In this document: positions 1 to 12,346 of the stretch, in pieces
How positions within the stretch are numbered: position 1 is the stretch's first letter
Layout: every line of letters begins with the position of its first letter
From: Daphnia carinata
Lineage: Eukaryota; Arthropoda; Branchiopoda; Diplostraca; Daphniidae
Assembly (NCBI RefSeq): GCF_022539665.2
Contig: NC_081340.1
Location: 8,245,357-8,309,356 of the forward strand
Direction of reading: 5' to 3'
Length of the DNA stretch: 64,000 nucleotides
The notes under the pieces: generated by a model
The model's input: only the letters and a program-made list of their open reading frames with translations
Databases searched by the model: none
What the model was told of the DNA's origin: nothing
Translations under genes and position numbers: made by a program

Positions 1-199
1 CGTTCGACAGCACCTCGACGTGTTGTTTTCTTCGTCACCTCGACATCGGCTTTTATTGTTCATCTATAATAAGACAGTAAAACACCATTAGGCATAAAAA
101 CTCTTTATTCATATATATATTTCATACCTTACATGATTCGTGAGTTGATTGCTAGCATATTCTTCTGACAGAAGCTTCGGAAGAGACATTTACGATTTT

Positions 200-2118
200 C
201 CTTTACGCTCACCATGGATGCTGGTAGTCTAGACATTTAAAGTTAAGACACTTTGCCCAATTCCAACAGTTTTGATTATTACTTGTAAGTTGTTATTGCA
301 CGAGAATGCAGCGACGAAATCCGCCGTCTTTGCTGTCGACAAAAACGATAGTCTTGGCATCACCGAGATCTTGTAAAACTTCGATCAGCTTAGCTCTCTT
401 ATCTCTTTTCGAGCACTAAAAAAAAAACAATTGTTCAACATCCGGATTGGTGCCACCGACAATGCCTGTTGTGACGAATATGTAGTCTTCCACGTACGTC
501 GCAGCCAGCGCTTGTACGTCATCTGGGAACGTAGCTGAAAACATACAAACACGACGGATTCCCTACAGAGAAACAAATAGTATTACATCAGTCAAATTTC
601 ATACTCAAAAGCCATCGAGGACATACTTTCGGATGCATCGTTGGATGATTGACAATTGTTTCAACATTGGGACCGAAACCCATATCAAGCATTCGATCAG
701 CTTCGTCCAAAATTTAAAACCTGACTCCCGAGAAGCCAAATACTTCACGGTCGAGAAAATCCTTGAATCGCCCCGCGCTCGCGACAAAAATATTGCACCC
801 AGCTTGAAGATTTGACCGCTGATAGCTCGTGAAAGTTCCTCCATATATAATCACAGACTTTAAAACCGAACTGTAGGAGAATTTACACGCCTCGCGATGA
901 ATTTGAATGGCCAATTCACGAGTGGGTGCGACAATTACAACTTCTGGCTTTTGCCTCATGGCATGAGACGCACCAGCAGCGCCTTGTTCTAACAATATGT
1001 TCATAACCGGTACCAAGTACGCCGCCTGCATGAAAAAATGTAAAATTTTAGATGACTTAATCAACGAATATCACGAAGGGTTTGTTGAGTATCTTAGATG
1101 CAATTGGACCTTTTAGTAGTCGCAATAACCGGCGTGCCCACTCAAAATTACTTTTACTTCAACTTACCCAGTTCATACCGACCCATTCGAATCAATTCAG
1201 TTCGAGGGCATCAAGGTTTCAAAATTACACAGCGATAATTAATTGGAGTGCCGTTTCGCCGGAGCCCGTGACGGCACAAGCAATTAAACCTCTTTTGGCA
1301 AGAATAACTACAACTGAAGCTTTCTGAACAGGTGTTGGTTTTATGTAGCCAGAATTCTTAATGTTTTGAAGTAGTAGTTGGTACAGGCCGGCTTCTCCGA
1401 ATGATGTTCTGTATTAAGGTACATCTTTTTCTGTAATCTAAAGCAAACCCAATAGATAAGTTTTAAAAAATATAGTTTCGAGAAATGGCTTACATGGAGG
1501 ACAACTTTATCAATATGGTTAAAGCATTCCCATACAGACGATGCCCTTAAACAGTTTCTTTTCATCGCATGTCACAGCTTCTGGAATGTATTGCTCATGT
1601 GGCTTTCCATCTTCCGTCAATTCACTGAAGAGATTCGGGCAGCCTTTCGAGGTGTGGTCAGCTTCATTACACTAGGAGCAAAACAATGAACACTGGAACA
1701 TAAAATATTTTTGTGAAGCTATAATTGATGTTTACATAGTAACAGTTGCTGCTACCAATGCTTCCTCCTTGAGGAAAATCCCTTGCTACATTGCCCTCTT
1801 CTTCGTTATAAATGAGCACTAAAAATGATGTTTTTTTTTGTTTTTTGTTTATCTCATGGCAGGTGCGACTTCCACCACCGCCGCAACCCTCTTGTGGACA
1901 ATCCTTCGAGAAATGTCCCCCTTCCCCATACTATAAAAAGCACCAAGAAGTTAAGTTCGAACACATGTTTCGATATTTTCATCTTATTTTGTGACGTCAA
2001 CGGACCACTACCGCCGCCCCCACCAGCTTGTGGACACTCTGGCAAAATGTCCTTCACACTGTTAAACAAAACCATAGTTTAAAGTAATCACACTAGGAAT
2101 ACAAGAAAACACTTACCT
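200..2118 (-). pseudogene. vas: Decayed Vasa/DDX4-like DEAD-box helicase copy
   Basis: On the minus strand, fragments occur in Vasa order: Gly-rich CCHC zinc knuckles (about 2058-1862, one reading GHFSKDCPQ), a degenerate knuckle (about 1800-1745, His to Asn and last Cys to Phe), the linker before the helicase core (about 1690-1490), the Q motif and motif I (about 1440-1245), motifs Ia to II including an intact DEAD (about 1028-613), and the SAT motif (reads FSATFP) with the start of the second RecA domain (about 560-200). Disabling changes seen: in-frame TAA at 1414-1416 and 714-716; Walker A Lys replaced by Glu (codon 1255-1257); TPGR changed to SAGR; frame shifts near 2038, 1530 and 420 (the last in an A-run). 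Similarity stops after the SIHGER stretch, so motifs V and VI are absent. Introns are kept (acceptor before about 1027), so it is a duplicated rather than a retrotransposed copy. The knuckles favour Vasa over Belle/DDX3. Confidence 0.88.
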
Positions 2119-2412
2119 TGTGACCCTGGACAGAAAAAATGTAGATCAGAATGAAAGAAATTAGATTATATAGAGAGGTCAAGAAGTAAAATCTAGCGAG
2201 GACGGTCTATCTAGCGAGTAAAGGTAGACAGCAGACTTCACGCGTTAAGCCAATCTAAAAATATGCCTGGAAAAAAAACTGTCCCATGAGCCACGGTTTA
2301 AGGCGCCTCTTGTGGACGCAAAAGTCATTACGAGAAATTTTATCCGCCACAAATTAAATGTTTTTAAACATTTAAAGTACTTATCCAAATGAAAATGTAA
2401 CTTAAGAAAATT

Positions 2413-2499
2413 AATATGTTTGAGTAATATAAAGTCGTTATTGTGTATTATTTTCACAGCGCAACAACCAATAATGACTTTATATTACTCAAACATATT
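2413..2499. repeat. 31-bp inverted repeat (hairpin)
   Basis: Positions 2413-2443 and 2469-2499 are reverse complements with one mismatch, separated by 25 nt. The right arm lies inside the left terminus of the 2458-2940 element, while the left arm lies outside it. This suggests a second partial, inverted terminus inserted next to the first. Confidence 0.8.
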
Positions 2500-2940
2500 A
2501 TTTATACCGAAAACAAGCAATTATTTTCATTGCTATTAGAATTGCATTCATTATAATTGCTGCAGCACAAAATGGAAAGTTAATTGTTAATAGTAATACT
2601 ATTGAAGTTAAGTAAGTAGAATATAATAAAATAATTATTGTATAGTTATATTTTAATAAAGAAAGTTATTAATTAAAAAAATTATATATTTATATGGCTA
2701 GAATGCGTAAAGTTGTATTTAGAAAATTAAATAGGAATCTGGCCGATAGATGACCATAGCTGTAAAAAAGAAAAAAAAGGACGAAATTTTTTTTTTGGGG
2801 GGGTAAAACGGTTGCCATACACAGTAAACAATAATATGTACGATTTACGTTCAAAATTTAACGAGGATAACGAAAATAATATTTGAATAAGCGTGAAATT
2901 TATGTTTTTGAGTAATCTAAATTATTAAAGTAGTTGCGCT
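2458..2940. mobile_element. MITE-like non-autonomous element with imperfect terminal inverted repeats
   Basis: The left end (agcgcaac at 2458-2465) is the exact reverse complement of the right end (gttgcgct at 2933-2940). Similarity continues inward for about 40 nt with small gaps, sharing a block around gattactcaaa/tattactcaaa. The interior is AT-rich with no coding capacity. I do not see an obvious target-site duplication, and the superfamily cannot be assigned. Size, AT content and inverted ends fit a MITE. Confidence 0.5.
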
Positions 2941-3723
2941 ATAACAACTTTGATTGCGCATGATTAAAAAACTTCACAGGTGAAGGTAAAACCAACATGC
3001 CAGTTAGAATAAGCGTTCGATTTTGAGCCTAATGTGTGAGTTTTATTGAATTCTTAGAGATGTCGCTTTCTGATGATTTCTGTAAAAATGAGAAGGCTAA
3101 TATAAGCCTTCCCCAAACCTGCCGTAATCGCGATTGAAAATTGATCACATTCTACATACATTACTACAATAATTAATACATACATACTATTACGACGCAT
3201 TGGCGCAAGTTGTTTTTAGATTTAACCCTCATACGGAAATCTTGGATTAGTCACATACAGTTTTTGTTAGCGGTGCTTAGGAAAAAACCAGTCGAAACAC
3301 CATTACTTACCAAATGTACAATTCGTCACAGAAGGTACTTCAGAAGTTTCCGTTGTTCATAGTTTCGGAGTACAACATTCCATTTCCAACTGAGAAACCT
3401 GGAGCTGGCTTTGTATTAATCATACAAATAAGGCTTTTCTTTTTAGAAAACTTTTCAAACATTGGCTTTTTACTTTCCTATCATTTCTAACTTTAGGGGC
3501 ACTTACTCCATTTGCAAAGTGATGACGGTTTGATTCACATGATCACTTGTGCTTTAGTCTCCCAGGTTATTAACGCTCGTGATTTCACAGCAGATCAAAC
3601 AGAGATCAAAGGTTGGCCTCAACAGTTACCACTGCAAAGTAATTGAAAGATATCATATCAATTTGCCAACTTTTCTTCCAGCTCACCTTTGTTCTCCCAT
3701 AGTTTTGTTACATATTCTTTTTT

Positions 3724-3729
3724 TTTATT
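3724..3729 (-). terminator. Candidate polyadenylation signal of IPO11
   Basis: The plus strand reads tttatt, which is AATAAA on the minus strand, about 100 nt downstream of the Importin-11 stop codon. Position and orientation fit a cleavage signal. Confidence 0.5.
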
Positions 3730-3829
3730 CATTTATAGGTTACTCAAATGCTAGATTAAGAGCTTCAAAATGGAAGGGAGTTGTTTGCAAGGATATCGAT
3801 GATGTAAGAATACACAAACAAAGCTGAAT

Positions 3830-6800
3830 TCACAATTGGTTGTTGCGAGGCTGAGGGCTGAGGAAATTTCGCATCATTTCCAGAGTTTCATTATCAACTG
3901 TCTGCGTCATGTCTTGGAAGCGGGCGGAGCCCACTTGCGCCTCCAACTGCGTGATCTAAATCCAATTTAGTTTAATTAACCGGAAATGGGGCAACTTGGA
4001 TAATGCTAAAGATAAAAAAAAAAACAAAAAAAACAAGCAGAGCAATACATACGAAATAATTTACCTGATTTCGAAAGTATGTTGGAAGCGGTAGAGTGAA
4101 CACTGGATCTACCGATCGGCGAGTAGAGATGTAGCGCTTCAAGTGTTCATTATCAACTTCTTCTTCACCTTCGTCAGCCTGAACATGTCCGGGAGCGTAT
4201 ACCAACCGGCTTTACCGAAAAAGTGCCAACATAAAAAATGAGAAAGAAAAAAAAAATCAACCAATAAATAACAGTAAAAAAAAACCAATAAAAAAAGAAT
4301 TATCTAACAAAAAGTCAACAAAAAATAAAATATTAAACTTGAGTCTATAGATGTTTTGCGAATTTTTTCTTGAATTGCGCGTCGATTCCGCGTGAAAGCA
4401 TTGGTACTTACTCGATTTCTTCGCCGGAATCGGTAGGTGGCAATATGTCATTGATAGTTTCACAGATGCGCATAAAAATGCCGCATATTTTGTCCAAGAT
4501 AATACTGCAGGTATTACAGAAAAGTTGAGCAATGCATCCATTTAAAATAAAAATAAAAATGCTATATACTCCGATTGGCAAGTTAAGAGGGAAGCCAAAG
4601 CAATGGCCAAAAGTTTCTTTTTCTCTAAAGCAAAAACGCTGGACATTTTGTCAATCCATAAGGTCATAAATTTGTCCAGTACGAACTCGGGGGTTTGCTT
4701 CTCCCTTCGAGCAACTTCTGCAATCACCTGCGAAAAACAAACAAATAAAATACGGGGAACCTTGTTTCGATTTTAGGTTGCACAAAGCGAATAACTCACT
4801 TGAAAGAAAATATCCTTAGATGCAAGTACAACACGGGAAATGGCCGAAAAAAAGGATGTAATAATCAAAGCCGTGCTAGACCCATCCAATAAGCTCCTGT
4901 TGGACAAAGTGAATCAGAAAATTTAAACTCTCACTGACTAGGTAAAGATAAATAGTATTGCAGTTTCACTTACGAAACAACGAACGGTAAAATGGGAGAA
5001 ACGATTGATGCTGCGGTTTCAGGCCGATTGACAAGCATGCTCTCTATCACAGACATAACTCTCATTTCACCTTCCGGGCGCATATCGACGATTTGCTCCA
5101 TCAAAACATTAACGATGCGAGATCCGTACATCTGAAATACAATGTCACGATTTTTAAAGAAATACAATAAATTGTTTTACTTCCATGCTTACCGCAAGAA
5201 ACTCGTCGGGGCACAAGTAAATATATGCCTTAAGAATATCGCAGCAAATGATGAGATTTTCGGAACCCAATTCTGTTCAAACAAACCAACATAAATAGAA
5301 ATAAATAAAAATAATCGAACTAGGAAAAAAAAAGTAAAATTAAGCCGTGAGAAAAAACCGGAAATCTTTGAATGGAACTAAAATAAATCCATTGAAACTA
5401 ATTAGAGTAATACCGAGCAACTGCGGCATGTTATTCAGTAGTTGCAGTACTTGGGGATTAGCCTGAGACAGTGACTCGATCATTGCTTGCCACAAAGCTA
5501 AAGCATCGTCCAACAAATATACATGGGCAGGTTGCTCAGAGTCAGTGCTGTAGGCCACAACAGGTAGCAGGCAATGAAGCAAGTCTTCGGTATTACTTCC
5601 GACTCCCTATTGGTCAAAGTGCTTGTGGTTTGCAACTACAAAGAAATATGTAAATTCGTAATTTACCTTAACAACATGCACGAGAGTGCTAATAATTGCA
5701 CATCGCAACAAATTGTGCTCGTCGGAGGCATCCCACAGAGCAGGAAGAAGCTGTAGCAATGTACCTAGAAAAGGCTTCATTTGGTTCCCAAGTAATTCGA
5801 TGAGAAGCGACATCACGTTTAACACGTTCATCTGCGGGAAGAAACAATTGCCTGAAACAGCGATACTACCTCAACTGCACAATTTCACAAACTTTTGTTT
5901 CACATTCTTCTGTCTCCTTCAACAAAGTGAATAGCAGAGAAAATGATCGCTCGAGATACGGAAGAAACTGTTCCGCGTTGAACTCAAAGTCATCCAACGC
6001 TGATCGCAGTGTCACAGCAGAAGACAAGCGAATGACCAGATCTTCACCAGGCTCCATTAAACCCAGGACCTATGTTTTAATTATGCAGATGTTTTTTCCT
6101 GAATTACATTGTTACGATGGACGAAAAACAATATAAATCGCGAATGAAAAATTGTACCGTTTCATAAATCAAAGGTCGGAGGTCAACCGAAAGCTTGACC
6201 CCTATCCATCGGCCCAAAAGCCACACAACTCTTCGTCGTAGAATGCGGTAATTACTTTCTTTCACGCGAAGTTCTTGCAATAACACCTATAAAATAAATA
6301 ATTGTCAGAAAGAAACTAAACATTATTATTTCCTTGTTGAGCTGCTAACCTGACTAAACCATCGATCGAAATCCACCTCATCGAATAACTCAAAGGCTGC
6401 AAGCCCGATAGCATTGTAAAGCGCATCCTTTTTGATTATCCGACTCATATCGTTCGGAGGTATCAGTCCCATACTTTCGTTCAGCATGGAGATCAATACT
6501 GGACTCAAAATAGACTGATATTCGTGGAAAAGACTCAAAAATAAACATCCTGTACAAGGCTAAGAAATTTTTAAAAAGTGAATTAAAAAAAGGAAAAAGA
6601 AATATTAATAGAAAAAAGATCGGTATTAAACTAAAAAAGCATGTCAAACTCACCCTAAGACTGTATTTCCAAGCTTCACCACCTTCTTCCGCAGCTGGAA
6701 TAAAATTTTTTTATCAATTAAAGGAATAAATAAACAATCAAGCCGAACCAGAAAAAAAATAAATAAAAGTTAAATGAAAAATATTTGTATATAATTACCA

Positions 6801-8360
6801 AATTCTTCCGGATTGGTTTCCCACAAATGAAGATCCTCCTGCGAGAGCAGTAGATAGTTTTCGATCAATTGTCGGCACATCAAAGAGAGTGAGTCGGGCG
6901 TAAAAACTTCTGACTTTATGCGATAGGCTTCAAGGGTGGCAGGTTCCTTAGTATCTGAACATACAACCGGTATAAACTCACAGCTAAGTATGCTACTATC
7001 AAATAGGTGAAAATACCTTCGATAACCTTCGCTGGCCTGTATTCAGCACATAGTACAATGCCCTTTATCAAATTTAGGCACTGTACTACAAAAGAATCGA
7101 ATAGCAGAATTTGGTTTTCAGGCTGGAACAAGTAGTGAAGGACGAACTCTACAGTCATACGGATAAACGGGACAAAAGAGAAAGGATGGAAATCCAGAAG
7201 ATCCCTAAGAACCTTGCAATGAACGACCAGATATTTTTCGCACAGAGCCAATAGGCTTTCGTTGGACAGGATCACCTGACCTGTAGTTCCAAGCTTATTA
7301 GACAAGACATTCGATTATCGGGTTATCTACTAATTACGGTATTGTAGAAGGTTTTTAATCCGCTCGTATAGACTTTGAACGAATTCCATAACAGAATTAG
7401 TTTGATGAGGCGTCTTAAATCCGTGGACAGTCAACTTTCGCATAACACGCAAACAGAGTAGCGCTTTCTCCATCGTAGCCCCTACAGTCTCAACATTACT
7501 AGTTTCCATCTACAGCCCAACGAAATATCATTAAGGTTTACAGGTGAATGAGATCGGAAATTGCTTACTTGCTGCATAAGTGTTTGACTCAGATGACTAT
7601 AAAGGGCATACACATAGCTGTACATTTCAGAGCTCAGATCCTGGAACGCGCGGCGATCTCCTGCCAGTCTTTTAGACGCAAGAGACTTAGTTACATGGTG
7701 CAAGTACAGCAAAGCTCTCTGCTGGACCAAATCATCTTCAGTTCTCACAAGATGCAAGAGAGAAGGTAACAGTTCTGGCCATTCTTTTGGATAGTCATAT
7801 CTACTCAAACAATTCCTATATCTATATTCTAACAGAATAAAGACAAAATCTGAGTTTTACTACCTTGCAATCTTTGAAATAATAATAGCTAGCTGTGTGG
7901 CAACTTGCAGAACAGGTTCATTTATGTGACTAATCAACTTTTGTCGTAAAATTGTTTTTTCACCCTCTGGAATTGAGCTGTAAAGAAATAATTTAATTAG
8001 TTACTGATTACACATTATAAACAGAAATATTTTAGTACTTGGATGTATTTTTTCGCCAATATCTGTCAATTCCATTTTTGAAGTACACTGAGGCCAGCCA
8101 CCGCACTTTCACATCAATCGAGGTATTTGTTATTATTTCCTAAACAGAAATAAAAGCTGAATGCAGGCATTTTTTTTTTTATCGAAACACTAAACTCAAC
8201 TCACAACTAAAGTTAGGTGAAAAACTGGTGTACTTTCAACAGTCTTCAAATAGATTTCTGCTTCTTTGATAAGAGCTGTATTATCACTGACACCAGCTTG
8301 CAGTGCTTCAAAAATAGCTGCTTTCACTGAGGGGTTGATTGACAGTTGGATATTGGCCAT
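3830..8360 (-). CDS. IPO11: Importin-11 (karyopherin-beta nuclear import receptor)
   Basis: A Ran-dependent nuclear import receptor; in vertebrates the family carries charged E2 ubiquitin-conjugating enzymes and ribosomal protein L12 into the nucleus. I read 20 coding exons (minus order): 8360-8205, 8139-8039, 7977-7864, 7800-7569, 7509-7338, 7280-7017, 6954-6799, 6694-6654, 6559-6350, 6286-6158, 6069-5893, 5831-5667, 5606-5414, 5272-5193, 5131-4974, 4896-4800, 4727-4570, 4504-4412, 4209-4065, 3955-3830. All phases agree and give 988 aa, near the 975 aa of the human protein. Diagnostic blocks: VRWLASVYFKNGIDRYWR in the importin-beta N-terminal region, RRRVVWLLGRWI, LDDFEFNAEQFLPYLE and VGLAAYELFD-like GLAAFELFDEVDFDRWF. 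The ATG at 8360 has A at -3. The rest is HEAT-repeat helices. The 57-nt intron at 7337-7281 and the gtttgt donor at 5892 are the least certain sites. Confidence 0.95.
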
Positions 8361-8970
8361 TTCTTTGGAAATATTAAGACTTCAAAATCCCCACATGACA
8401 CCAAGTCAGGTCACAAAATAACTTATTGACAGCTAACTGTGTAAATGTATACTAGCAGCTAAAAAGTCGTCTACACTGATGATCAGCGTTACAAAAGACG
8501 ACACCCAGTTGGGTTCAAATGTTTAAATAACAACTAATTAACAGTGCACGAAAAACCTGTTTAAAATATCTGCTTTTACTTGTACAACCAATGTAGTCTA
8601 AATTCCACAAAAATATTAAAGAAGAATCTCTGAATCTCACGTGCGTAAATCAGTCAGTTAACGTTTGTGATTGGCCTTTTACAACAATGCCACTACAGTT
8701 TATTCTTCACAAAATTAAAAATCTTTTAATTTTAAATTGTTAAACATTTTTAATTTGTACTTTCATAATTAACTTGTCAGTATTTATAGGTTTTCAAAAA
8801 TGAAAAATCTAATTACGAAAAATTTTCTATGGCAGCGTTTACGTTGACTCATGGTCATGGCGCCCAAATTTCAGGCCCATCTAAACAAGCTAGACGTTCA
8901 TTAGCACTACGTAGAGATTAGCTTGAATTTTGAGTTAGATATCTCATCATTAGTTGTATTCTTTATCAGA
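8361..8970. promoter_or_regulatory. Divergent promoter region, IPO11/SUB1
   Basis: These 610 bp separate the two start codons, and the genes run away from each other. The spacer must hold both 5' UTRs and promoters. A palindromic E-box, CACGTG, lies at 8638-8643 roughly in the middle. No TATA box is convincing. Confidence 0.5.
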
Positions 8971-9488
8971 ATGCCCAAAATTAACAAACGGAAGAAGGTG
9001 TCAAATAGTGAAGATGAAAAATCGTCAAGCTCTTCTGACAGTGGACCTGACGACGTAAGCTTAAAGCCCTACAGAGTTACTTTGAACGAAATACTCATGT
9101 TTTATTTTCACTAACTATAGAGAAACCCACCCCCAAAAAATGAAGCAAAAAAAATGGCGACCACATCTACGGCGGCAGCAAAAAAGGCTGATCAAAATCC
9201 ACCTGGAGATGTTGAGCCATCATGGCAATTGGACAAGCAACGTGTATTGAAAGTTCGATCGTGGAGAGGAAAAGTAATACCATTTCACAGTTAATTTACC
9301 GTGACATGTAAACAGTCTATTAGAACAATTTTTTTCATTTTCATTAGACATTCATTGATATTCGTGAGTACTACGAAAAAGATGGACAGCAGTTACCAGG
9401 GAAAAAAGGAATAAGTTTGTCAGCCTCGCAATGGAGTAAACTGAAGTCAATCATTCCAGAAGTTGATAAAGCCCTGGAAGAAGTTTAA
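8971..9488 (+). CDS. SUB1: Transcriptional coactivator PC4/SUB1 homologue
   Basis: PC4/SUB1 binds single-stranded and melted DNA and supports RNA polymerase II activation, re-initiation and genome stability in the nucleus. Three exons, 8971-9054, 9121-9273 and 9348-9488, join in frame to a 125-aa protein, close to the human 127 aa. Residues 1-60 are basic and then Ser/acidic-rich ([16 protein letters not shown]), the regulatory phosphorylated tail of the family. The C-terminal half is the conserved ssDNA-binding fold: [17 protein letters not shown], then [13 protein letters not shown] and [14 protein letters not shown], matching the family strands and the helix that makes the dimer. The protein ends with VDKALEEV. 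The ATG at 8971 is the only one that includes the basic N-terminus. The gene is convergent with ICA1, leaving 191 bp between the stop codons. Confidence 0.95.
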
Positions 9489-9679
9489 AATACAAGCAGA
9501 GTTGAGGAACACTTTCCTAAAGCATTGGTGTATTCATTGAAAATATTATAATCCAGAAAAAAAGAAATGTGGCAAAGCAAAGAAACCAACAATACAATAA
9601 TGATTGTTAACATGCAGACCAGAAAAGACTAGAATAATTTGAAATGTGATAAATGTGGAACGTTTGTTTGGAAAACTGT

Positions 9680-11742
<2,063 letters not shown>

Positions 11743-12346
11743 GGTTTATCCGATTTTCATCAGCAAACAAAGTCGTTGATTTTAGTTATGTGGGTGTTGA
11801 GAAGGGTCAGGAGAAGGAAAGTGAAGCCGTACAATCCGCCACTGGTAGGAATAGAGCTTGAGAGGAATTATTTTTGGGGCTCACGTTATGCTTTATTAAA
11901 CTTGTGAGATACCTGTTTCAAGAACGAAAGATTTTTTTACAAATCAGGGGTTTCGAAACACATAGAGAGTTGAAAAGGAAAGTGGGTGTTTTGACACTTC
12001 CTCTTCAGCTTTTGAAGACTAGCGGTGCTCACTGGAACTATAGTCATCGGCTGACGGAGGCTTTTTTTTAACAATGATTCAATCAGAAAGTGGTACAACA
12101 ATTTTATGAAGTGACTGAAAATTTTGGGTTCACGATCGCTGTAGAGGTACGAAGATTCAGGCTGCATTTAAGTTCTAGAATCTAGGAGCCAAAAAGACGT
12201 TTGATGAGACGAGAAAAAACGAGCCAAGAGGATAAGGTTGCTGTTTAGACCATATTTTTACCCAGCCTTGGTTTCACCGCAAACGAATTTCGCTTAAATT
12301 GTTAGTTGTTTAGTTTCAATCAAGATTCTCGCGGTAGTTGGGAGAA
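11743..12346. promoter_or_regulatory. Divergent intergenic region, ICA1 and the WH-PHD-SAM gene
   Basis: About 600 bp lie between two start codons facing away from each other, so both promoters and 5' UTRs should sit here. The short open frames in it show no family resemblance. No core promoter motif is clear enough to call. Confidence 0.45.

Larger units (their letters stand above)
2119..3829. other. AT-rich spacer between vasa-like pseudogene and IPO11
   Basis: No coding region is supportable here. It holds the inverted-repeat element at 2458-2940, the hairpin at 2413-2499, and the probable Importin-11 polyadenylation signal near 3724. The rest is low-complexity AT-rich sequence in which nothing is recognised. 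Confidence 0.6.

Noticed and set aside
8500-8530. A tRNA-like gggttcaaat box
   Set aside because: No matching A box, acceptor stem or anticodon arm could be folded around it.
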